Made by a program: the position numbers and the translations under genes. Below are positions 7,973 through 30,858 of a DNA stretch of 64,000 bases, piece by piece (within the stretch, counting starts at the first letter, position 1; each line of letters begins with the position of its first letter). The notes beneath the pieces are model-generated. The model ran no database searches, had not been told where the DNA came from, and saw only the letters and a program-made list of their open reading frames with translations. Source of the stretch: Streptomyces violaceusniger Tu 4113 (GTDB taxonomy: Bacteria > Actinomycetota > Actinomycetes > Streptomycetales > Streptomycetaceae); NCBI RefSeq assembly GCF_000147815.2, contig NC_015957.1, positions 4,526,001 to 4,590,000 of the forward strand. Direction: 5' to 3'.

Positions 7973-8179
7973 ATGAGGATCACCGCCGACCGTGAGGTGT
8001 GCTGTTCGGCCGGCCAGTGCGCGCTGATCGCGCCTGACCTGTTCGACCAGAGCGACGAGGACGGCTCCGTCGTTCTGCTCGACGCGCAGCCCGACACCGG
8101 ACGGCTGGACGTTCTGCGCGAGGTTGTATCTCGCTGCCCGACCGGCGCGATCCGCGTCGAAGAAGACCCTGGCGTGTGA
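7973..8179 (+). CDS. [3Fe-4S] ferredoxin
   Basis: A 68-residue acidic protein with Cys10-x5-Cys16 (CCSAGQC, residues 10-16) and Cys55-Pro56 near the C-terminus, the pattern of single-cluster 3Fe-4S ferredoxins that donate electrons to actinomycete P450s. Length is typical. In this class the position of the fourth cluster cysteine is usually non-cysteine; here it is Ala13, while the extra Cys11 is next to Cys10 and probably not a ligand. The gene follows the second P450 in the same orientation, separated by a hairpin (7910-7938). It may also serve the divergent P450 at 5110-6324, which has no ferredoxin of its own in the window. The SD is weak (AAGGTAGGA, well upstream). Confidence 0.92.
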   Translation: MRITADREVCCSAGQCALIAPDLFDQSDEDGSVVLLDAQPDTGRLDVLREVVSRCPTGAIRVEEDPGV

Positions 8180-8440
8180 AAACAGCGCATGAAATTTCGG
8201 GGGCATGAATAGCGCCGGAGAAACGCAGAGTGGCAAGAGTCACACGGCCGGTGAAACGCTGCTGAAACCAAAACCCGGGAACACGCCCCGGGGTGTCGAC
8301 CACGCCTGAGTGGGTTTCTAGGGTTTCCCTTATGGCAGCGGAGCTAGCGTGGTCGGTGTCTGTCTGGCGAACCGTGTTTTCATTACTTTCAGGGCCGTTG
8401 CGCTCTTCCAGCGAACGACGTGTTTAGTGTGGAGTTTTTG
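8180..8440 (+). promoter_or_regulatory. Leader region before the first PKS gene
   Basis: These 261 bp are the largest gap inside the rightward set and a likely place for a PKS promoter. CTAGGGTTTCCCTTA (8318-8332) is a near-palindrome with a 3-nt centre; it matches the 16-bp PAS-LuxR (PimM-type) operator consensus at 12 positions when aligned from the left. The final SD, GGAG at 8431-8434, sits 6 nt before ATG 8441. No confident -35/-10 pair was found. Confidence 0.4.
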
Positions 8441-11400
8441 ATGCCTGCTGCATCCAACCAGAACAAGGCCGTTGAAGCGCTGCGCAAGTCGTTCAAGGAA
8501 ATCGAGCGGCTCCGGCATCAGAACCGCCAGCTGACCAGTTCGGCCACCGAGCCCATTGCGATCATCGGTATGGCCTGCCGATTTCCGGGTGGAGTGAATT
8601 CTCCGGAAGCGCTGTGGCAGCTGGTCGCCGACGGATCGGACGCGATCTCGCCCTTCCCGACAAACCGTGGCTGGGACGTGGAGGGGCTCTACAATCCGGA
8701 CCCGGAGCATCCGGGTACCAGTTACGTTCGCGAAGGCGGTTTCCTCCACGACGCGGACCAATTCGACTCCGCGTTCTTCGGCATCTCGCCTCGTGAGGCC
8801 CTGGCCATGGATCCCCAGCAGCGGCTGCTGCTGGAGACGTCGTGGGAGGTGTTGGAGCGGGCGGGCATCGACCCCGCGTCACTGCGTGGCAGCCAGACAG
8901 GCGTCTTCACCGGTGCCATGCACACCACTTACGCATCCGAGGCCGCGCAGATCCCGGACGAGATCGAGCCGTACCTCCACAACAGCGCCACCACCAGCAT
9001 CGCCTCGGGCCGTGTCTCCTACACCTTCGGCTTCGAAGGCCCCGCGCTGACCGTGGACACCGCGTGCTCATCGGCGCTGGTCGCCCTGCATCTGGCCGCT
9101 CAGTCGCTGCGCCAGGGCGAGTGTTCCATGGCGCTGGTCGGCGGTGCGACGGTCATGGTGAGTCCCGAGGGCTTTGTCACCTTCAGCCGGCAGCGCGGAC
9201 TGGCCACCGACGGCCGGTGCAAGGCGTTCGCCGACGGAGCCGACGGCACCACATGGTCCGAGGGCATCGGTGTGCTGTTGGTGGAGCGGCTGTCCGATGC
9301 CCGGCGCAACGGGCACCAGATACTGGCGGTGGTGCGCGGCTCCGCCGTGAACCAGGATGGCGCGAGCAACGGTCTGACGGCTCCCAACGGCCCGTCACAG
9401 CGCCGTGTGATCCGGCAGGCCCTCGAAAACTGCGAGCTGACCGCTGGTCAGGTCGACGTGGTCGAGGCGCACGGTACGGGTACCACGCTGGGCGACCCGA
9501 TCGAGGCGCAGGCGCTGCTGGCGACGTATGGGCAGGACCGGCCGGAGGGGCGGCCGTTGTGGTTGGGCTCGCTGAAGTCGAACCTCGGTCATACGCAGGC
9601 CGCTGCCGGTGTGGCCGGCGTCATCAAGATGGTGATGGCGATGCGGCATGGCGTGCTGCCGAAGACGCTGCATGTCGACGCTCCGTCGAGCCACGTGGAC
9701 TGGTCCGAGGGCCAGATCGAGCTGTTGACCGAGGCGCGGGCGTGGCCGGAGACGGGCGAGCCGCGCAGGGTTGGCGTGTCCTCGTTCGGTGTGAGCGGGA
9801 CGAACGCGCATGTGATCCTTGAGCAGGCTCCGGAGGTCGAGACCGAGGCCGAGACCGCGGAGGAGCCTGCTGACGGTGGTGTCGCGGGGGTCGCGGGTCC
9901 GGTGGCGTGGGCGGTGTCGGGTCAGAGCGATACCGCGTTGCGGGCGCAGGCCGGGCGGCTGCGGGAGTTCGTGGCGGCCCGTCCGGAGCTGGGCGCCGCC
10001 GATGTGGCTCTCTCCCTGGTGACGACCAGGTTCGCGTTCGGGCAGCGCGCCGTGGTGACCGGGACCAGCCGTGAGGAACTCCTCGAGCGCCTGGAGGCGG
10101 TGGCCGAGGGGGCGAGGCTCCCCGGTGTGGTCTGGGGAAAGGACGCCGAAACACCTGGTCGTTCGGTGTTTGTGTTCCCGGGGCAGGGTGCGCAGTGGGT
10201 GGGCATGGCGGTGGAGTTGCTGGAGTCCTCGCCGGTGTTCGCGGAGGCGATCGGTGAGTGTGAGTCGGCTCTGTCGGCTCATGTGGACTGGTCGTTGACG
10301 GATGTGCTGCGTGGGATTGAGGGTGCTCCCGGTTTTGACCGGGTGGATGTGGTGCAGCCTGTTCTTTTCGCGGTGATGGTGTCGTTGGCGAAGTTGTGGC
10401 GTTCGGTGGGTGTGGAGCCGGATGCGGTGATGGGTCACAGTCAGGGTGAGATCGCCGCGGCCTGCGTCGCGGGTGCGCTCTCGCTGGAGGACGCCGCGAA
10501 GGTGGTGGCCTTGCGGTCGCAGGCGATCGCGGTGGGTCTTGCGGGTCGTGGTGGCATGGTGTCGGTCGGGTTGCCGGTCGACCAGGTCAAGGAGCGTATC
10601 GCCGCGTGGGATGGTGCGATCTCGGTCGCCGCTGTCAACGGCCCCGGTTCGGTGGTGGTTTCCGGTGATCCGGGTGCGCTGGATGAGATGGTCGCGCAGC
10701 TTGAGGGTGAGGAGATCCGCGTCCGCCGGGTTCCGGTGGACTATGCCTCGCACTCGGCGCATGTGGAGGCGATTCGCGAGGAGCTGCTGAAGGTTCTGGC
10801 GGACATCGCGCCGCGTTCCTCCGAGGTGCCGTTCTACTCGACGGTCTCCGGCGAACTGGTGGATACGGCTGGTTTGGACGCCGAGTACTGGTACCGGAAT
10901 CTGCGGCAGACGGTCGAGCTGGAGTCCACGACTCGGACGCTGCTCGATGCGGGTCACACCGTGTTCATCGAGGCGAGCCCGCATCCGGTACTGATGCTGC
11001 CGTTGCAGCAGACCGTGGAGGCCGCCGAGGCGCAGGTGGTGGTCGTCGGCACGCTGCGACGGGATGAAGGCGGGCCTGAGCGGTTCCTGACCTCGGCCGC
11101 CGAGCTGTATGTCAGCGGGGTCGGCGTTGACTGGCGGAAGGTGTTCGCGGGCCACGGCGCCCGCCACGTTGATTTGCCCACCTACGCCTTCCAGCGGGAG
11201 CGCTTCTGGCTTGATGGGCCCGCGGGTGTGGGCGATGTGGGTTCGGTGGGGTTGGGCTCGCTGGGGCATCCGTTGCTGGGTGCGGTGGTGTCGTTGGCCA
11301 GTGGTGGCGGAATGCTGCTGAGCGGGCGGCTGTCGCTGGCCACGCATGGGTGGCTGGCGGATCACGCCGTCCACGGGGTGGTGTTGTTGCCCGGGACGGC

Positions 11401-14400
11401 GTTCGTGGAGCTGGTGGCACGGGCGGGCGACCAGGTCGGCTGTGGCCGGGTCGAGGAACTCATCCTGGAAGCGCCGCTGATCGTGCCTGCGACGGGTGGC
11501 GTACAACTTCAGGTTGAGGTGGGGGAGACGGACGCTTCCGGCTACCGCGAGGTGAGTGTGTTCTCGCGGGAGGAAGCGGAGGGCGAAGGTGCCGCGTGGA
11601 CGCGGCATGCCCATGGTGTGCTGGGTTCGGCCGCGCCCCTCTCCGCGGCGCGGTTCGACTTTGGTGTGTGGCCTCCGGTGGGGGCTGAGTCGGTTGATGT
11701 GTCGGGTGAGTATGCGCGCGCGGCGGAGGACGGGCTGGAGTATGGGCCGGTTTTCCAGGGGTTGAAGCGTGCGTGGCGACGTGATGGTGAGGTGTTCGCG
11801 GAGGTCGAGCTCCCGGAGGGAGAGCGGGAGCGGGCGGGCCAGTTCGGTCTGCATCCGGCGTTGTTCGACTCGGCGTTGCACGCGATGGGTGTGAGCGAGG
11901 GCCTGGCGGGTGGTTCGGGGAGTCTGCTGCCGTTCTCGTGGCGTGGGTTTGCTCTGGAGGCGGTGGGTGCGACATCGCTGCGGGTGCGGCTGGCGTCGGC
12001 GGGTGCCGGGTCGGACGCGGTGTCGGTGCTGGTGGGGGATGAGTCGGGGCGTGGGGTGGCGTCGGTCGAGTCGCTGGTGTTGCGTCCGGTTGATGCGGAT
12101 CAGCTGAACGCTGTGGGTGGGGTGGCGTGGGATGCGCTGTTCCGGGTGGAGTGGGTGGGCGCGCCCGGGGCTGTGGTGGCGGGTGAGGTGGCGCCGCGGA
12201 CTGAGGTCATGCGGGTCGTCTCCGGTGGTGCGGATGTGGTGGGTGAGGTGTATGGCCGGGTCCTTGAGGTCTTGGAGCGGGTCCAGGCGTGGGTGGCGGA
12301 CGACGATCTCGCCGGTGAGCGGTTGGTGGTGGTGACCCGGGGCGCTGTCGATACGGGCGATGGCGTAAGGGATTTGGCGGGGGCCGCGGTGTGGGGCCTG
12401 GTGCGGTCCGCGCAGTCGGAGAATCCCGGGCGTCTGGTCTTGGTGGACACCGATGACCTGGACGGCCTCGGCGATGTTCTTCCCGGGGCGCTGGCGTTGG
12501 GCGAGGAGCAGGTGGTGGTGCGGTCGGGTGCGGTGCGGGTGCCGCGTCTGGGCCGGTCACTGCCTTCGGGTGAAGCTCCGGAGTCGGAGGTGTTCGGTTC
12601 CGGCGCGGTGCTCGTGACTGGTGGCACGGGTGTGCTGGGAGGCTTGGTGGCCCGGCGTCTGGTGACCGGGCATGACGTCAAGAAGCTGGTGTTGCTGTCT
12701 CGTCGTGGTGCGGAGGCTGAGGGTGCGGCGGAGTTGCGGGCCGGGTTGGAGGCCGTCGGCGCCGAGGTCGTGATCGCGGCGTGTGATGCCGCGGACCGGG
12801 AGGCTCTGGCCGGGGTGTTGTCGGGGTTGCCGGAGGGCTTTGGTCTGAGTGGTGTGGTGCATGCGGCGGGTGTGCTCGATGATGGGTTGCTGACGTCGCT
12901 GACCCGTGAGCGGGTTGAGTCGGTGTTGCGGGCGAAGGTGGACGCGGCGTGGAATCTGCATGAGCTGACCGCGGGGATGGACCTGTCGGCGTTTGTGTTG
13001 TTCTCGTCGGCCACTGGTGTGCTGGGTGGCGCGGGGCAGAGCAACTACGCGGCGGCGAATGTGTTCCTGGACGGCCTGGCGTCCTGGCGCCGGACCCGGG
13101 GGTTGCCGGGTGTGTCGATGGCGTGGGGTCTGTGGGCCGAGGCCAGCGGTATGACCGGACACCTCGGCGAGGATGACATCCGGCGGATATCCCGCTCGGG
13201 TGTGATGCCGCTGGCCACGGACGAGGGGCTTGAGCTGTTCGACGCCGCTCTGGTCTCGGACGTGGTGGTGCCCGTACTCTTCCGGCTGGATATCCCGGCG
13301 CTGCGCGCGCAGGGCGCCGAGCTCCCCGCCCTCTTCCGTAACGTCGTGCCGGGGATGCCCGTCCGGCGTGTCGCGGGCGCCGGAGAGGCGGACGCGGATG
13401 AGGTTGCCGCCCGCCTACGGCGGCGACTGGTCAGCATGTCCGAGGCGGATCAGGAACAGTTCCTGCTCGAAGAGCTGATCCGTGTCCACGTGGCCGCCGT
13501 CTTGGGACACGCCAAGTCGGACGCTGTGGAGGTGGGACGCCCCTTCAAGGACCTGGGCTTCGACTCGCTCACCGCCGTGGACTTGCGGGCCCGTCTGAGC
13601 GCGGAAACGGGTCTGCGCCTCCCGGCGACACTCGTTTTCGACTACCCGAACCCGACGGTACTGGCGGGCCATCTGCGCTCGGAGATCCTCGGCTCCCAGG
13701 GCAGCGCCATCGCGGCACCGGCGGGCGGGTCCTACGGGGCCGCGTGGCGCAAGGACGACGAGCCGATCGCGATCGTGGCCATGAGTTGCCGCTTCCCCGG
13801 TGCGGTGCGGACGCCCGAGGAGCTGTGGCAGCTGGTGATGGCGGGCACCGATGCCACGTCGTCGCTCCCGTCCAACCGTGGCTGGGACCTCGAGTCCACG
13901 TACGACCCGGACCCCTCGCGTGAGGGCACGTACTACGTCCGCAACGGTGGCTTCCTCTACGAGGCGGATGAATTCGACCCGGAGTTCTTCGGGATCTCGC
14001 CGCGTGAGGCGCTGTCGATGGATCCGCAGCAGCGGCTGCTGCTGGAGACGTCGTGGGAGGCGTTCGAGCGGGCCGGCATCGCTCCCGAGACGGCGAAGGG
14101 AAGCCGGACCGGCGTCTTCGTCGGCGTGATGTACAACGACTACGGCAGCCGTCTGGAAGGGAACGCCCCCGAAGGTTTTGAGGGCTACCTGGGCATGGGC
14201 AGCGCGGCCAGCGTCGCCTCGGGCCGGATCTCCTACACTTTCGGCCTTGAGGGGCCTGCTGTGACGGTGGACACCGCGTGCTCGTCGTCGCTGGTCGCCC
14301 TGCATCTGGCGGTCCAGGCGCTGCGCCAGGGCGAGTGCGACATGGCGCTGACCGGTGGTGCGACGGTGATGTCCACACCGGTCGCGCTGGTGGATTTCAG

Positions 14401-17400
14401 CCGTCAGCGCGCGCTGTCCGCGGATGGCAAGTGCAAGGCGTTCAGCAATCGCGCCGACGGTTTCGGATTCGCCGAGGGCGTCGGGCTGCTGCTCGTGGAG
14501 CGGCTGTCGGACGCGAGACGCAATGGGCACGAGGTGCTGGCCCTCGTCCGGGGTTCGGCGACCAACCAGGATGGTGCGTCCAACGGCCTGACCGCCCCGA
14601 ACGGCCCGTCTCAGCAGCGGGTGATCCGCGCGGCGCTGGCGAACGCCGGGCTGTCGGCGGCCGAGGTGGACGCGGTCGAGGCACATGGCACCGGCACCCA
14701 GCTGGGCGATCCCATTGAGGCGCAGGCTCTGCTGGCCACCTACGGCCAGGACCGGCCCGCGGACCAGACAGTGTGGCTCGGCTCGGTGAAGTCGAACATC
14801 GGCCATGCGCAGGCGGCGGCCGGTGTGGCTGGTGTCATCAAGATGGTGATGGCGATGCGGCATGGCGCGCTGCCGAAGTCGCTGCACATCGATGAGCCGT
14901 CGGCGCATGTGGACTGGTCCGCGGGTGGAGTGCGCCTGCTGACGGACGATATGCCCTGGCCGGAGACGGGGCGGCCGCGGCGCGCGGCGGTCTCCTCCTT
15001 CGGGATGAGTGGCAGCAATGCCCACGCAGTGCTGGAACAGGCCCCGCTCGACGACGCTCCCAGCCTTGCCGCCGATGACGACGCCCCGGCCGGGGAACTG
15101 CCGAAGATCACGCCGTGGGTGATCTCCGGACGGTCGGAGACCGCGGTGGAGGCGCAGGCGGAGCGGCTGCTGGCGCATGTGCGCGAGCACGGCGAGGTTT
15201 CGCCCGCCGATGTCGGGCTGTCGTTGGCGACGACGCGCAGTGTGTTCGAACACCGCGCGGTGGTGCTGGCGGGCGACGGGGACGGCCTCCTCAACGGCCT
15301 GGGCGCGTTGGCCGAGGGGAATGTGTCGCCTGGTGTGGTACGGGGGATGGCGGCGGCCCGGGACCAGGCAGTGCTTGTCTTCCCTGGTCAGGGGTCGCAG
15401 TGGGTGGGGATGGCGGCGGAGTTGCTGGAGTCTTCGCCGGTGTTCGCGGAGCGGATCGGTGAGTGCGCGGCCGCGCTGGCGCCGTTCGTGGACTGGCCGC
15501 TCGCGGATGTGCTGCGGGGTGGCGAGGGTGCCGCGGAGGCGTTGGAGCGGGTGGATGTGGTGCAGCCCGTGTTGTGGGCGGTGATGGTGTCGTTGGCTGA
15601 GATGTGGCGTTCGTATGGGGTGGAGCCCGCGGCTGTCATTGGTCATTCGCAGGGTGAGATCGCGGCGGCGTGTGTGGCGGGTGCGCTGTCGCTGGAGGAC
15701 GCCGCGAAGGTGGTGGCGCTGCGGAGCAAGGCGCTGCGGGCGTTGTCGGGGCGTGGCGGGATGGTGTCGGTGTCGTTGCCGCTGGAGGAGGTTCGGGAGC
15801 GGCTCGGGGCGTGGGGTGAGCGGCTGTCGGTGGCGGCGGTGAACGGGCCCTCGGCGGTCGTGGTCTCCGGTGACGCCGACGCGTTGGATGAGCTGCTGGC
15901 GGTGTGCGAGGGCGAGGGGATCCGGGCGCGGCGTGTGCCGGTGGATTACGCCTCCCACTGCGCTCACGTCGAGGCCATCGAGGACGAGCTTCAGCAGATC
16001 CTCGCGGGGATCGCCCCGCGCTCGTCGTCGGTGCCGTTCTATTCGACGGTGACCGGCGGGGTGCTGGATACGGTCGCTCTGGACGCCGCGTACTGGTACC
16101 GGAATCTGCGTCAGACGGTCCGTTTTGACGAAACCGTCCGTGTTCTGCTGGCCGACGGTTTCCAGGTGTTCATCGAGGCCAGTGCCCATCCGGTGCTCAC
16201 CATGGGGGTGGAGCAGACGGCCGAGGACCACGCCACTCACGTCACCGCCGTGGGTTCGCTGCGCCGTGAGGAAGGCGGCCTGGACCGATTTCTGACGTCC
16301 GTGGCCCAGGCGTATGTGGGCGGTGTGTCCGTCGACTGGCCGGGGGTGTTCGCCGGGACGGGTGCGAAGCAGGTGGATCTGCCGACGTATGCCTTCCAGC
16401 GCACGCGCTTCTGGCTGGAGCCCGACGCCATCGGCGCTGCTGGTGATGTGGCGTCGGTGGGGCTGGACGCGGCGGGGCATCCGTTGCTGGGTGCTGCCGT
16501 GCCGCTGCCTGACTCCGATGGGTTCCTGCTGACCGGTCGGCTGTCGCTGCGTACGCATCCCTGGCTTGCCGACCATGCGGTGCTGGGCCGGGTCATCCTG
16601 CCCGGTACGGCGTTTGTCGAGTTGGCGTCGCGGGCGGGTGACGCGGTGGGTTGCGATCGGTTGGAGGAGCTGACGCTGCAGGCGCCTTTGGTGCTGCCCG
16701 ATGAGGGGGCGGTCCAGGCGCAGTTGGTCGTGGGCGGGCCCGGGCAGGATGGGCAGCGGGAGTTGAGCGTGTATTCCCGCCGTGAGGGTGGCCCGGACGC
16801 GTCGTGGACGTGCCATGCGAAGGGCGTGCTGGGCGTGGCGTCCGCCGCCGACAGGACGAGGGGCCCGGTGGACCTGGGGACATGGCCGCCGGCGGGGGCG
16901 GAGGCGGTCGGGACCGCGGGCTTCTACGAGGATGTGGCGGCCACCGGGCTGGCGTACGGACCGGTGTTCCAAGGGCTGCGGGCCGTGTGGCGCAAGGGCG
17001 ACGAGGTCTTCGCGGAGGTGGCGCTGCCGGAGGAGTCGCGGGCGGAGGCGGCCCGGTTCGGGCTGCACCCCGCGCTGCTCGATGCGGCGCTGCACGCCTG
17101 GCTGGTGTGCGTCGCCGCGGAGAGGGAGGAGGGGGACGGGAGCACGGGCGGGATCCAGCTGCCATTCGTGTGGAGCGGTGTGTCGCTGTATGCCACCGGC
17201 GCGACCTCCCTGCGGGTGCGGCTGGCCCGCACGGGCGCCGAAGGGATGTCCGTGCTGGTGGCCGACGCGGCCGGAACGCCGGTGGCCACGGCGGAGGCGC
17301 TGGTGACCCGGCCGGTCTCGGAAGCGCAGCTCGCGGCGTCCGCCGACGACGGCGAGTCGCTGTACCGGGTGGAGTGGGTCGTGGCGCCCGCCACCGACCC

Positions 17401-20308
17401 GACCTCCGCCACCGACCGGTGCGCCGTGGCCGGACCGGACGTCTTCGGCCTGGGCAGGGCGTTGAAGACGGCCGATGGGTCGGTGGAGGAACATGCCGAC
17501 CTTGCCGTTCTGGCGGCACATGTGGGATCGGGCGCTCCCATGCCGGACCTGGTGTTCGTCACGGTGGCCTCCGAACCTGGCGAGGACGTCGTACCGGCGA
17601 CCAGGGCCGTGGCCCACCGGGCCCTGGAGATGGTGCGTGCATGGCTGGCGGAGGACCGGTTCGCCGGGGCGCGGCTGGTGCTCGTCACCCGGGGTGCGAT
17701 GGCGACCGAGGACGGTGCGGACCCGCGTGACCTGGCGGCGGCCCCGGTATGGGGGCTGGTGCGGTCGGCGCAGGCCGAGCATCCGGACCGGTTCGTCCTG
17801 CTGGACGTGGACGGCGCCGAGGCATCGCTCGCCGTGGTGCACCAGGCGGTGGCCACCGGGGAACAGCAGCTCGCGGTGCGCGGCGCCGAAGTATTGGTGC
17901 CGCGTCTGGCCCCCGGCGCCGCGATGGGCGTGCTGACGCCACCCGATGGCATGGAGGCGTGGCGGATGGAGGGGTCCGGAGCGGGCACGCTGGAGCTGAC
18001 CCTGGCCACGGCTACGGACACCACCCGGGAGCTCGGCGAACACGAGGTCCGGGTCGCCGTGCGCGCCGCGGGCATGAACTTCCGCGATGTCCTGATCTCC
18101 CTCAACATGTATCCGGATCCGGGGGCCATGATGGGGAGCGAGGGGGCCGGTGTGGTCTTGGCCACCGGTCCCGGCGTGACCTCCTTCGCCGTCGGCGACC
18201 GGGTCATGGGGCTGTGGAACGGCGGATTCGGGCCGTTGACCGTGGCGGACGGCCGCAGCCTGGTGCGGATCCCGGACGGCTGGTCCTACACCGAGGCCGC
18301 GCCCATCCCCGTCGTCTTCGGAACGGCTTTGTACGGACTGCGGGAGTTGGCGGGCCTGCGGCGCGGTGAGTCGCTGCTGGTGCATTCGGCTGCCGGTGGT
18401 GTGGGGATGGCTGCGGTGCAGTTGGCGCGGGCCTGGGGCGTGGAGGTGTTCGCGACCGCGAGCGAGGCCAAGTGGGATGTCCTGCGTGGTCTCGGGCTGG
18501 ATGAGGCGCATATCGCGTCGTCGCGGACGCTGGAGTTCGAGGAGCGGTTCCGGGCTGCCTCGGGCGGTCGTGGTGTGGATGTCGTCCTGGACTCCCTGGC
18601 CGGTGAGTTCGTGGACGCGTCGCTGCGGCTGCTGAGTGAGGGCGGGCGTTTCATCGAGATGGGCAAGACGGATGTGCGGTCCGCCGATGAGGTGGCCGCG
18701 GCGCATCCGGGCGTGATGTACCGGGCGTTCGACCTGGCCGAGGCGGGCCCCGAGCGCATCGGGGAGATGCTCGCGGAGATCGTGGCGCTCTTCGAACGTG
18801 GTGAGCTGGAGCCGCTGCCCGCACGGGTGTGGGATGTGCGCAGGGCTCCCGAGGCGTTCCGGTTCATGAGCCAGGCGCGCCATGTGGGCAAGCTGGTGCT
18901 GAGCGTTCCGGCCGCGCTGGACCCGGAGGGGACGGTACTGATCACCGGCGCCGGAGGTGTCCTGGGCGGACTGGTCGCCCGGCATCTGGTGGCGGAGCAT
19001 GGCATACGCCGGCTGCTGCTGGTCAGCCGTCGTGGCCGCGCCGCCGAGAGCATGACGGGGCTCGAAGCGGAGCTGACGGCCCAAGGGGTCTCGGTCACGG
19101 TCGCCGCCTGCGATGTCGCCGACCGCGACGCGCTGGCGGATCTGCTGGCGGGGCTGCCCGATGGACACGGCCTGACCGGTGTGGTGCATGCCGCGGGCCT
19201 CTTGGACGACGGCACGGTGACCTCGCTGACACCGGAGCGGCTGGACGCGGTGTTGCGCGCCAAGGTCGATGGGGCGTGGCATCTGCATGAGCTGACGCGT
19301 CGTTTCGATGTGGCCATGTTCGCCCTGTTCTCCTCGGCCGCCGGTGTCCTGGGGTCGGCGGGGCAGGCCAACTACGCTGCCGCCAATACGTTCCTGGACG
19401 GGTTGGCCCAGCGGCGCCGGGCGATGGGCCTGCCCGGAGTGTCACTCGCTTGGGGCCTGTGGGCCGAGCGCAGCGGGATGACCGGACACCTCGCCGAGAC
19501 GGACCGCTCGCGAATGACTCGCGGCGGGCTGGTGCCGTTCTCCTCCGAAGAGGGACTGCGGCTGTTCGACATGGCCGGCCGGCTGGCCGAGGGCGTGGTG
19601 ATGCCCGCACACCTCGACCTCGGCAACCTGGCAGCCACCGCCGACGCCACGCCCGTACCCGGGCTGCTCAGCGGACTCGTACGACGGTCTGTCCCGCACC
19701 GGCGCGCCTCGGCCCAGGAAGGCCCCGGTTCGCAGGAGGCGTCGCTGGCGCGGCGGCTGGCCGGGCTCGGTCAGGGGGAGCGGCAGCGGACGCTGCTGCG
19801 TCTGGTCCAGGAACACGCTGCCACGGTCCTCGGCCATGGGACGGCGTCGGCGGTGGTCACCGATCGCGGCTTCCTGGAGCTGGGCTTCGACTCGCTTACC
19901 GCGGTCGAGTTGCGCAACAGGCTGAACGCGGTCTCCGGGCTGCGGCTGCCCGCGACCCTCATCTTCGACTACCCGACCCCCGCCGCGCTGGCCGGACACC
20001 TGTATGAGGAGATCGCCCCCGTGGCGGCGGACGACGCGCCCGATGTGGCCGCCGAACTCGACCGGCTGGAAGCCGCGCTGCTCGGCACGGACACCTCGGC
20101 CGACGACGCCACTCGTGCGATGGTGGCCGGTAGGTTGAAGCGCCTTCTGTCCCAGTGGGACGGTGACCGTGACGGCCCGGCCCCGGACGGCCCGGCCGGC
20201 GGACCGGCCAACGGTTCCGGCGACGCGGACGGTGTCGCCGAGCACCTGGAGACAGCGGCGGCCGACGAGCTCTTCGCCTTCATCGATGAGGAATTCGGGA
20301 CGTCGTGA
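8441..20308 (+). CDS. Type I modular polyketide synthase, gene 1 (modules 1 and 2)
   Basis: A protein of 3955 residues. ATG 8441 with GGAG 6 nt upstream is chosen over an in-frame GTG at 8420, because the N-terminal coiled coil ([20 protein letters not shown]) begins just after it. Order: docking helix (1-35), KS1 (from 37, Cys209), AT1 (Ser667), DH1 (His975), KR1 (near 1390), ACP1 (Ser1709), KS2 (from 1774, Cys1947), AT2 (Ser2403), DH2 (His2712), ER2 (near 3177-3470), KR2 (near 3497), ACP2 (Ser3818), C-terminal docking helices. Both AT domains carry GHSQG and YASH, so methylmalonyl-CoA is predicted. KS1 keeps its cysteine and there is no loading AT-ACP, so this is not the chain-starting protein; the starter must be encoded outside the window. 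It adds two extender units and passes the chain to gene 2. Confidence 0.97.
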   Translation: MPAASNQNKAVEALRKSFKEIERLRHQNRQLTSSATEPIAIIGMACRFPGGVNSPEALWQLVADGSDAISPFPTNRGWDVEGLYNPDPEHPGTSYVREGGFLHDADQFDSAFFGISPREALAMDPQQRLLLETSWEVLERAGIDPASLRGSQTGVFTGAMHTTYASEAAQIPDEIEPYLHNSATTSIASGRVSYTFGFEGPALTVDTACSSALVALHLAAQSLRQGECSMALVGGATVMVSPEGFVTFSRQRGLATDGRCKAFADGADGTTWSEGIGVLLVERLSDARRNGHQILAVVRGSAVNQDGASNGLTAPNGPSQRRVIRQALENCELTAGQVDVVEAHGTGTTLGDPIEAQALLATYGQDRPEGRPLWLGSLKSNLGHTQAAAGVAGVIKMVMAMRHGVLPKTLHVDAPSSHVDWSEGQIELLTEARAWPETGEPRRVGVSSFGVSGTNAHVILEQAPEVETEAETAEEPADGGVAGVAGPVAWAVSGQSDTALRAQAGRLREFVAARPELGAADVALSLVTTRFAFGQRAVVTGTSREELLERLEAVAEGARLPGVVWGKDAETPGRSVFVFPGQGAQWVGMAVELLESSPVFAEAIGECESALSAHVDWSLTDVLRGIEGAPGFDRVDVVQPVLFAVMVSLAKLWRSVGVEPDAVMGHSQGEIAAACVAGALSLEDAAKVVALRSQAIAVGLAGRGGMVSVGLPVDQVKERIAAWDGAISVAAVNGPGSVVVSGDPGALDEMVAQLEGEEIRVRRVPVDYASHSAHVEAIREELLKVLADIAPRSSEVPFYSTVSGELVDTAGLDAEYWYRNLRQTVELESTTRTLLDAGHTVFIEASPHPVLMLPLQQTVEAAEAQVVVVGTLRRDEGGPERFLTSAAELYVSGVGVDWRKVFAGHGARHVDLPTYAFQRERFWLDGPAGVGDVGSVGLGSLGHPLLGAVVSLASGGGMLLSGRLSLATHGWLADHAVHGVVLLPGTAFVELVARAGDQVGCGRVEELILEAPLIVPATGGVQLQVEVGETDASGYREVSVFSREEAEGEGAAWTRHAHGVLGSAAPLSAARFDFGVWPPVGAESVDVSGEYARAAEDGLEYGPVFQGLKRAWRRDGEVFAEVELPEGERERAGQFGLHPALFDSALHAMGVSEGLAGGSGSLLPFSWRGFALEAVGATSLRVRLASAGAGSDAVSVLVGDESGRGVASVESLVLRPVDADQLNAVGGVAWDALFRVEWVGAPGAVVAGEVAPRTEVMRVVSGGADVVGEVYGRVLEVLERVQAWVADDDLAGERLVVVTRGAVDTGDGVRDLAGAAVWGLVRSAQSENPGRLVLVDTDDLDGLGDVLPGALALGEEQVVVRSGAVRVPRLGRSLPSGEAPESEVFGSGAVLVTGGTGVLGGLVARRLVTGHDVKKLVLLSRRGAEAEGAAELRAGLEAVGAEVVIAACDAADREALAGVLSGLPEGFGLSGVVHAAGVLDDGLLTSLTRERVESVLRAKVDAAWNLHELTAGMDLSAFVLFSSATGVLGGAGQSNYAAANVFLDGLASWRRTRGLPGVSMAWGLWAEASGMTGHLGEDDIRRISRSGVMPLATDEGLELFDAALVSDVVVPVLFRLDIPALRAQGAELPALFRNVVPGMPVRRVAGAGEADADEVAARLRRRLVSMSEADQEQFLLEELIRVHVAAVLGHAKSDAVEVGRPFKDLGFDSLTAVDLRARLSAETGLRLPATLVFDYPNPTVLAGHLRSEILGSQGSAIAAPAGGSYGAAWRKDDEPIAIVAMSCRFPGAVRTPEELWQLVMAGTDATSSLPSNRGWDLESTYDPDPSREGTYYVRNGGFLYEADEFDPEFFGISPREALSMDPQQRLLLETSWEAFERAGIAPETAKGSRTGVFVGVMYNDYGSRLEGNAPEGFEGYLGMGSAASVASGRISYTFGLEGPAVTVDTACSSSLVALHLAVQALRQGECDMALTGGATVMSTPVALVDFSRQRALSADGKCKAFSNRADGFGFAEGVGLLLVERLSDARRNGHEVLALVRGSATNQDGASNGLTAPNGPSQQRVIRAALANAGLSAAEVDAVEAHGTGTQLGDPIEAQALLATYGQDRPADQTVWLGSVKSNIGHAQAAAGVAGVIKMVMAMRHGALPKSLHIDEPSAHVDWSAGGVRLLTDDMPWPETGRPRRAAVSSFGMSGSNAHAVLEQAPLDDAPSLAADDDAPAGELPKITPWVISGRSETAVEAQAERLLAHVREHGEVSPADVGLSLATTRSVFEHRAVVLAGDGDGLLNGLGALAEGNVSPGVVRGMAAARDQAVLVFPGQGSQWVGMAAELLESSPVFAERIGECAAALAPFVDWPLADVLRGGEGAAEALERVDVVQPVLWAVMVSLAEMWRSYGVEPAAVIGHSQGEIAAACVAGALSLEDAAKVVALRSKALRALSGRGGMVSVSLPLEEVRERLGAWGERLSVAAVNGPSAVVVSGDADALDELLAVCEGEGIRARRVPVDYASHCAHVEAIEDELQQILAGIAPRSSSVPFYSTVTGGVLDTVALDAAYWYRNLRQTVRFDETVRVLLADGFQVFIEASAHPVLTMGVEQTAEDHATHVTAVGSLRREEGGLDRFLTSVAQAYVGGVSVDWPGVFAGTGAKQVDLPTYAFQRTRFWLEPDAIGAAGDVASVGLDAAGHPLLGAAVPLPDSDGFLLTGRLSLRTHPWLADHAVLGRVILPGTAFVELASRAGDAVGCDRLEELTLQAPLVLPDEGAVQAQLVVGGPGQDGQRELSVYSRREGGPDASWTCHAKGVLGVASAADRTRGPVDLGTWPPAGAEAVGTAGFYEDVAATGLAYGPVFQGLRAVWRKGDEVFAEVALPEESRAEAARFGLHPALLDAALHAWLVCVAAEREEGDGSTGGIQLPFVWSGVSLYATGATSLRVRLARTGAEGMSVLVADAAGTPVATAEALVTRPVSEAQLAASADDGESLYRVEWVVAPATDPTSATDRCAVAGPDVFGLGRALKTADGSVEEHADLAVLAAHVGSGAPMPDLVFVTVASEPGEDVVPATRAVAHRALEMVRAWLAEDRFAGARLVLVTRGAMATEDGADPRDLAAAPVWGLVRSAQAEHPDRFVLLDVDGAEASLAVVHQAVATGEQQLAVRGAEVLVPRLAPGAAMGVLTPPDGMEAWRMEGSGAGTLELTLATATDTTRELGEHEVRVAVRAAGMNFRDVLISLNMYPDPGAMMGSEGAGVVLATGPGVTSFAVGDRVMGLWNGGFGPLTVADGRSLVRIPDGWSYTEAAPIPVVFGTALYGLRELAGLRRGESLLVHSAAGGVGMAAVQLARAWGVEVFATASEAKWDVLRGLGLDEAHIASSRTLEFEERFRAASGGRGVDVVLDSLAGEFVDASLRLLSEGGRFIEMGKTDVRSADEVAAAHPGVMYRAFDLAEAGPERIGEMLAEIVALFERGELEPLPARVWDVRRAPEAFRFMSQARHVGKLVLSVPAALDPEGTVLITGAGGVLGGLVARHLVAEHGIRRLLLVSRRGRAAESMTGLEAELTAQGVSVTVAACDVADRDALADLLAGLPDGHGLTGVVHAAGLLDDGTVTSLTPERLDAVLRAKVDGAWHLHELTRRFDVAMFALFSSAAGVLGSAGQANYAAANTFLDGLAQRRRAMGLPGVSLAWGLWAERSGMTGHLAETDRSRMTRGGLVPFSSEEGLRLFDMAGRLAEGVVMPAHLDLGNLAATADATPVPGLLSGLVRRSVPHRRASAQEGPGSQEASLARRLAGLGQGERQRTLLRLVQEHAATVLGHGTASAVVTDRGFLELGFDSLTAVELRNRLNAVSGLRLPATLIFDYPTPAALAGHLYEEIAPVAADDAPDVAAELDRLEAALLGTDTSADDATRAMVAGRLKRLLSQWDGDRDGPAPDGPAGGPANGSGDADGVAEHLETAAADELFAFIDEEFGTS
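8549..13690 (+). other. PKS module 1: KS-AT(methylmalonyl)-DH-KR-ACP
   Basis: The KS active site reads DTACSSAL (an Ala where the other ten have Ser). AT has the GHSQG Ser and YASH (Tyr768). DH has [10 protein letters not shown] and the FDSALH aspartate. KR is B-type with LDD (1479-1481) and a NYAAAN tyrosine. Predicted outcome is an alpha-methyl, alpha-beta double bond, probably E. Confidence 0.93.
11218..11272 (+). repeat. Exact 55-bp repeat, copy 1 (start of DH1)
   Basis: Identical to 33600-33654, at the AT-DH junction. Flanking DNA across the AT, DH and KR of modules 1 and 5 is also nearly the same, so this is the most conserved part of a long duplicated segment. Confidence 0.85.
13760..20013 (+). 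other. PKS module 2: KS-AT(methylmalonyl)-DH-ER-KR-ACP
   Basis: This is the only fully reducing module in the window. AT carries YASH (Tyr2503). DH has [12 protein letters not shown] shows the nucleotide loop HSAAGGVG and a Tyr in SLNMYPDP, the fingerprint usually giving a 2S methyl. KR has LDD. Predicted outcome is a saturated methyl-branched unit. Confidence 0.93.
15635..15685 (+). repeat. Exact 51-bp repeat, copy 1 (AT2 active site)
   Basis: Identical to 22392-22442 and covers the GHSQG active-site coding sequence. The two acyltransferases are close paralogues in consecutive modules. Confidence 0.85.
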
Positions 20309-20402
20309 TCCGACCAGCGGCCGCCACCACGGCGCACCCACGTAGCCACACCACCTGCCCGCCGACCACCCCGCTCCCGAAGCGCGACCCCGAGAGGTTC
20401 TG

Positions 20403-30773
<10,371 letters not shown>

Positions 30774-30817
30774 GCGGAACGCACCCCGTCCCTGGAAGTA
30801 ACCGGCCGAAGGCTTTC

Positions 30818-30836
30818 AACCCCCTGTCCCGGGGTT
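30818..30836 (+). other. Small hairpin in the gene 2-gene 3 spacer
   Basis: AACCCC and GGGGTT pair across a 7-nt loop, 22 nt before the gene 3 start and just ahead of its GAGGAG (30841-30846). It may modulate translation of gene 3. Confidence 0.35.
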
Positions 30837-30858
30837 CTCAGAGGAGTGACAAGAGGCA

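Noticed and set aside
8420..8440. GTG start for PKS gene 1
   Set aside because: The SD (GGAG, 8431-8434) lies downstream of it and fits ATG 8441.
8549..9830. KS1 as a decarboxylating loading KS (KSQ)
   Set aside because: The active site has Cys209 in DTACSSAL, not Gln, and a full reductive set follows, so it is an elongation module.
13415..19288. A 1957-codon minus-strand open frame, and several similar ones opposite the PKS genes
   Set aside because: These lie antisense to unambiguous PKS domains and show Arg/His/Gln-rich low-complexity sequence with no known fold.
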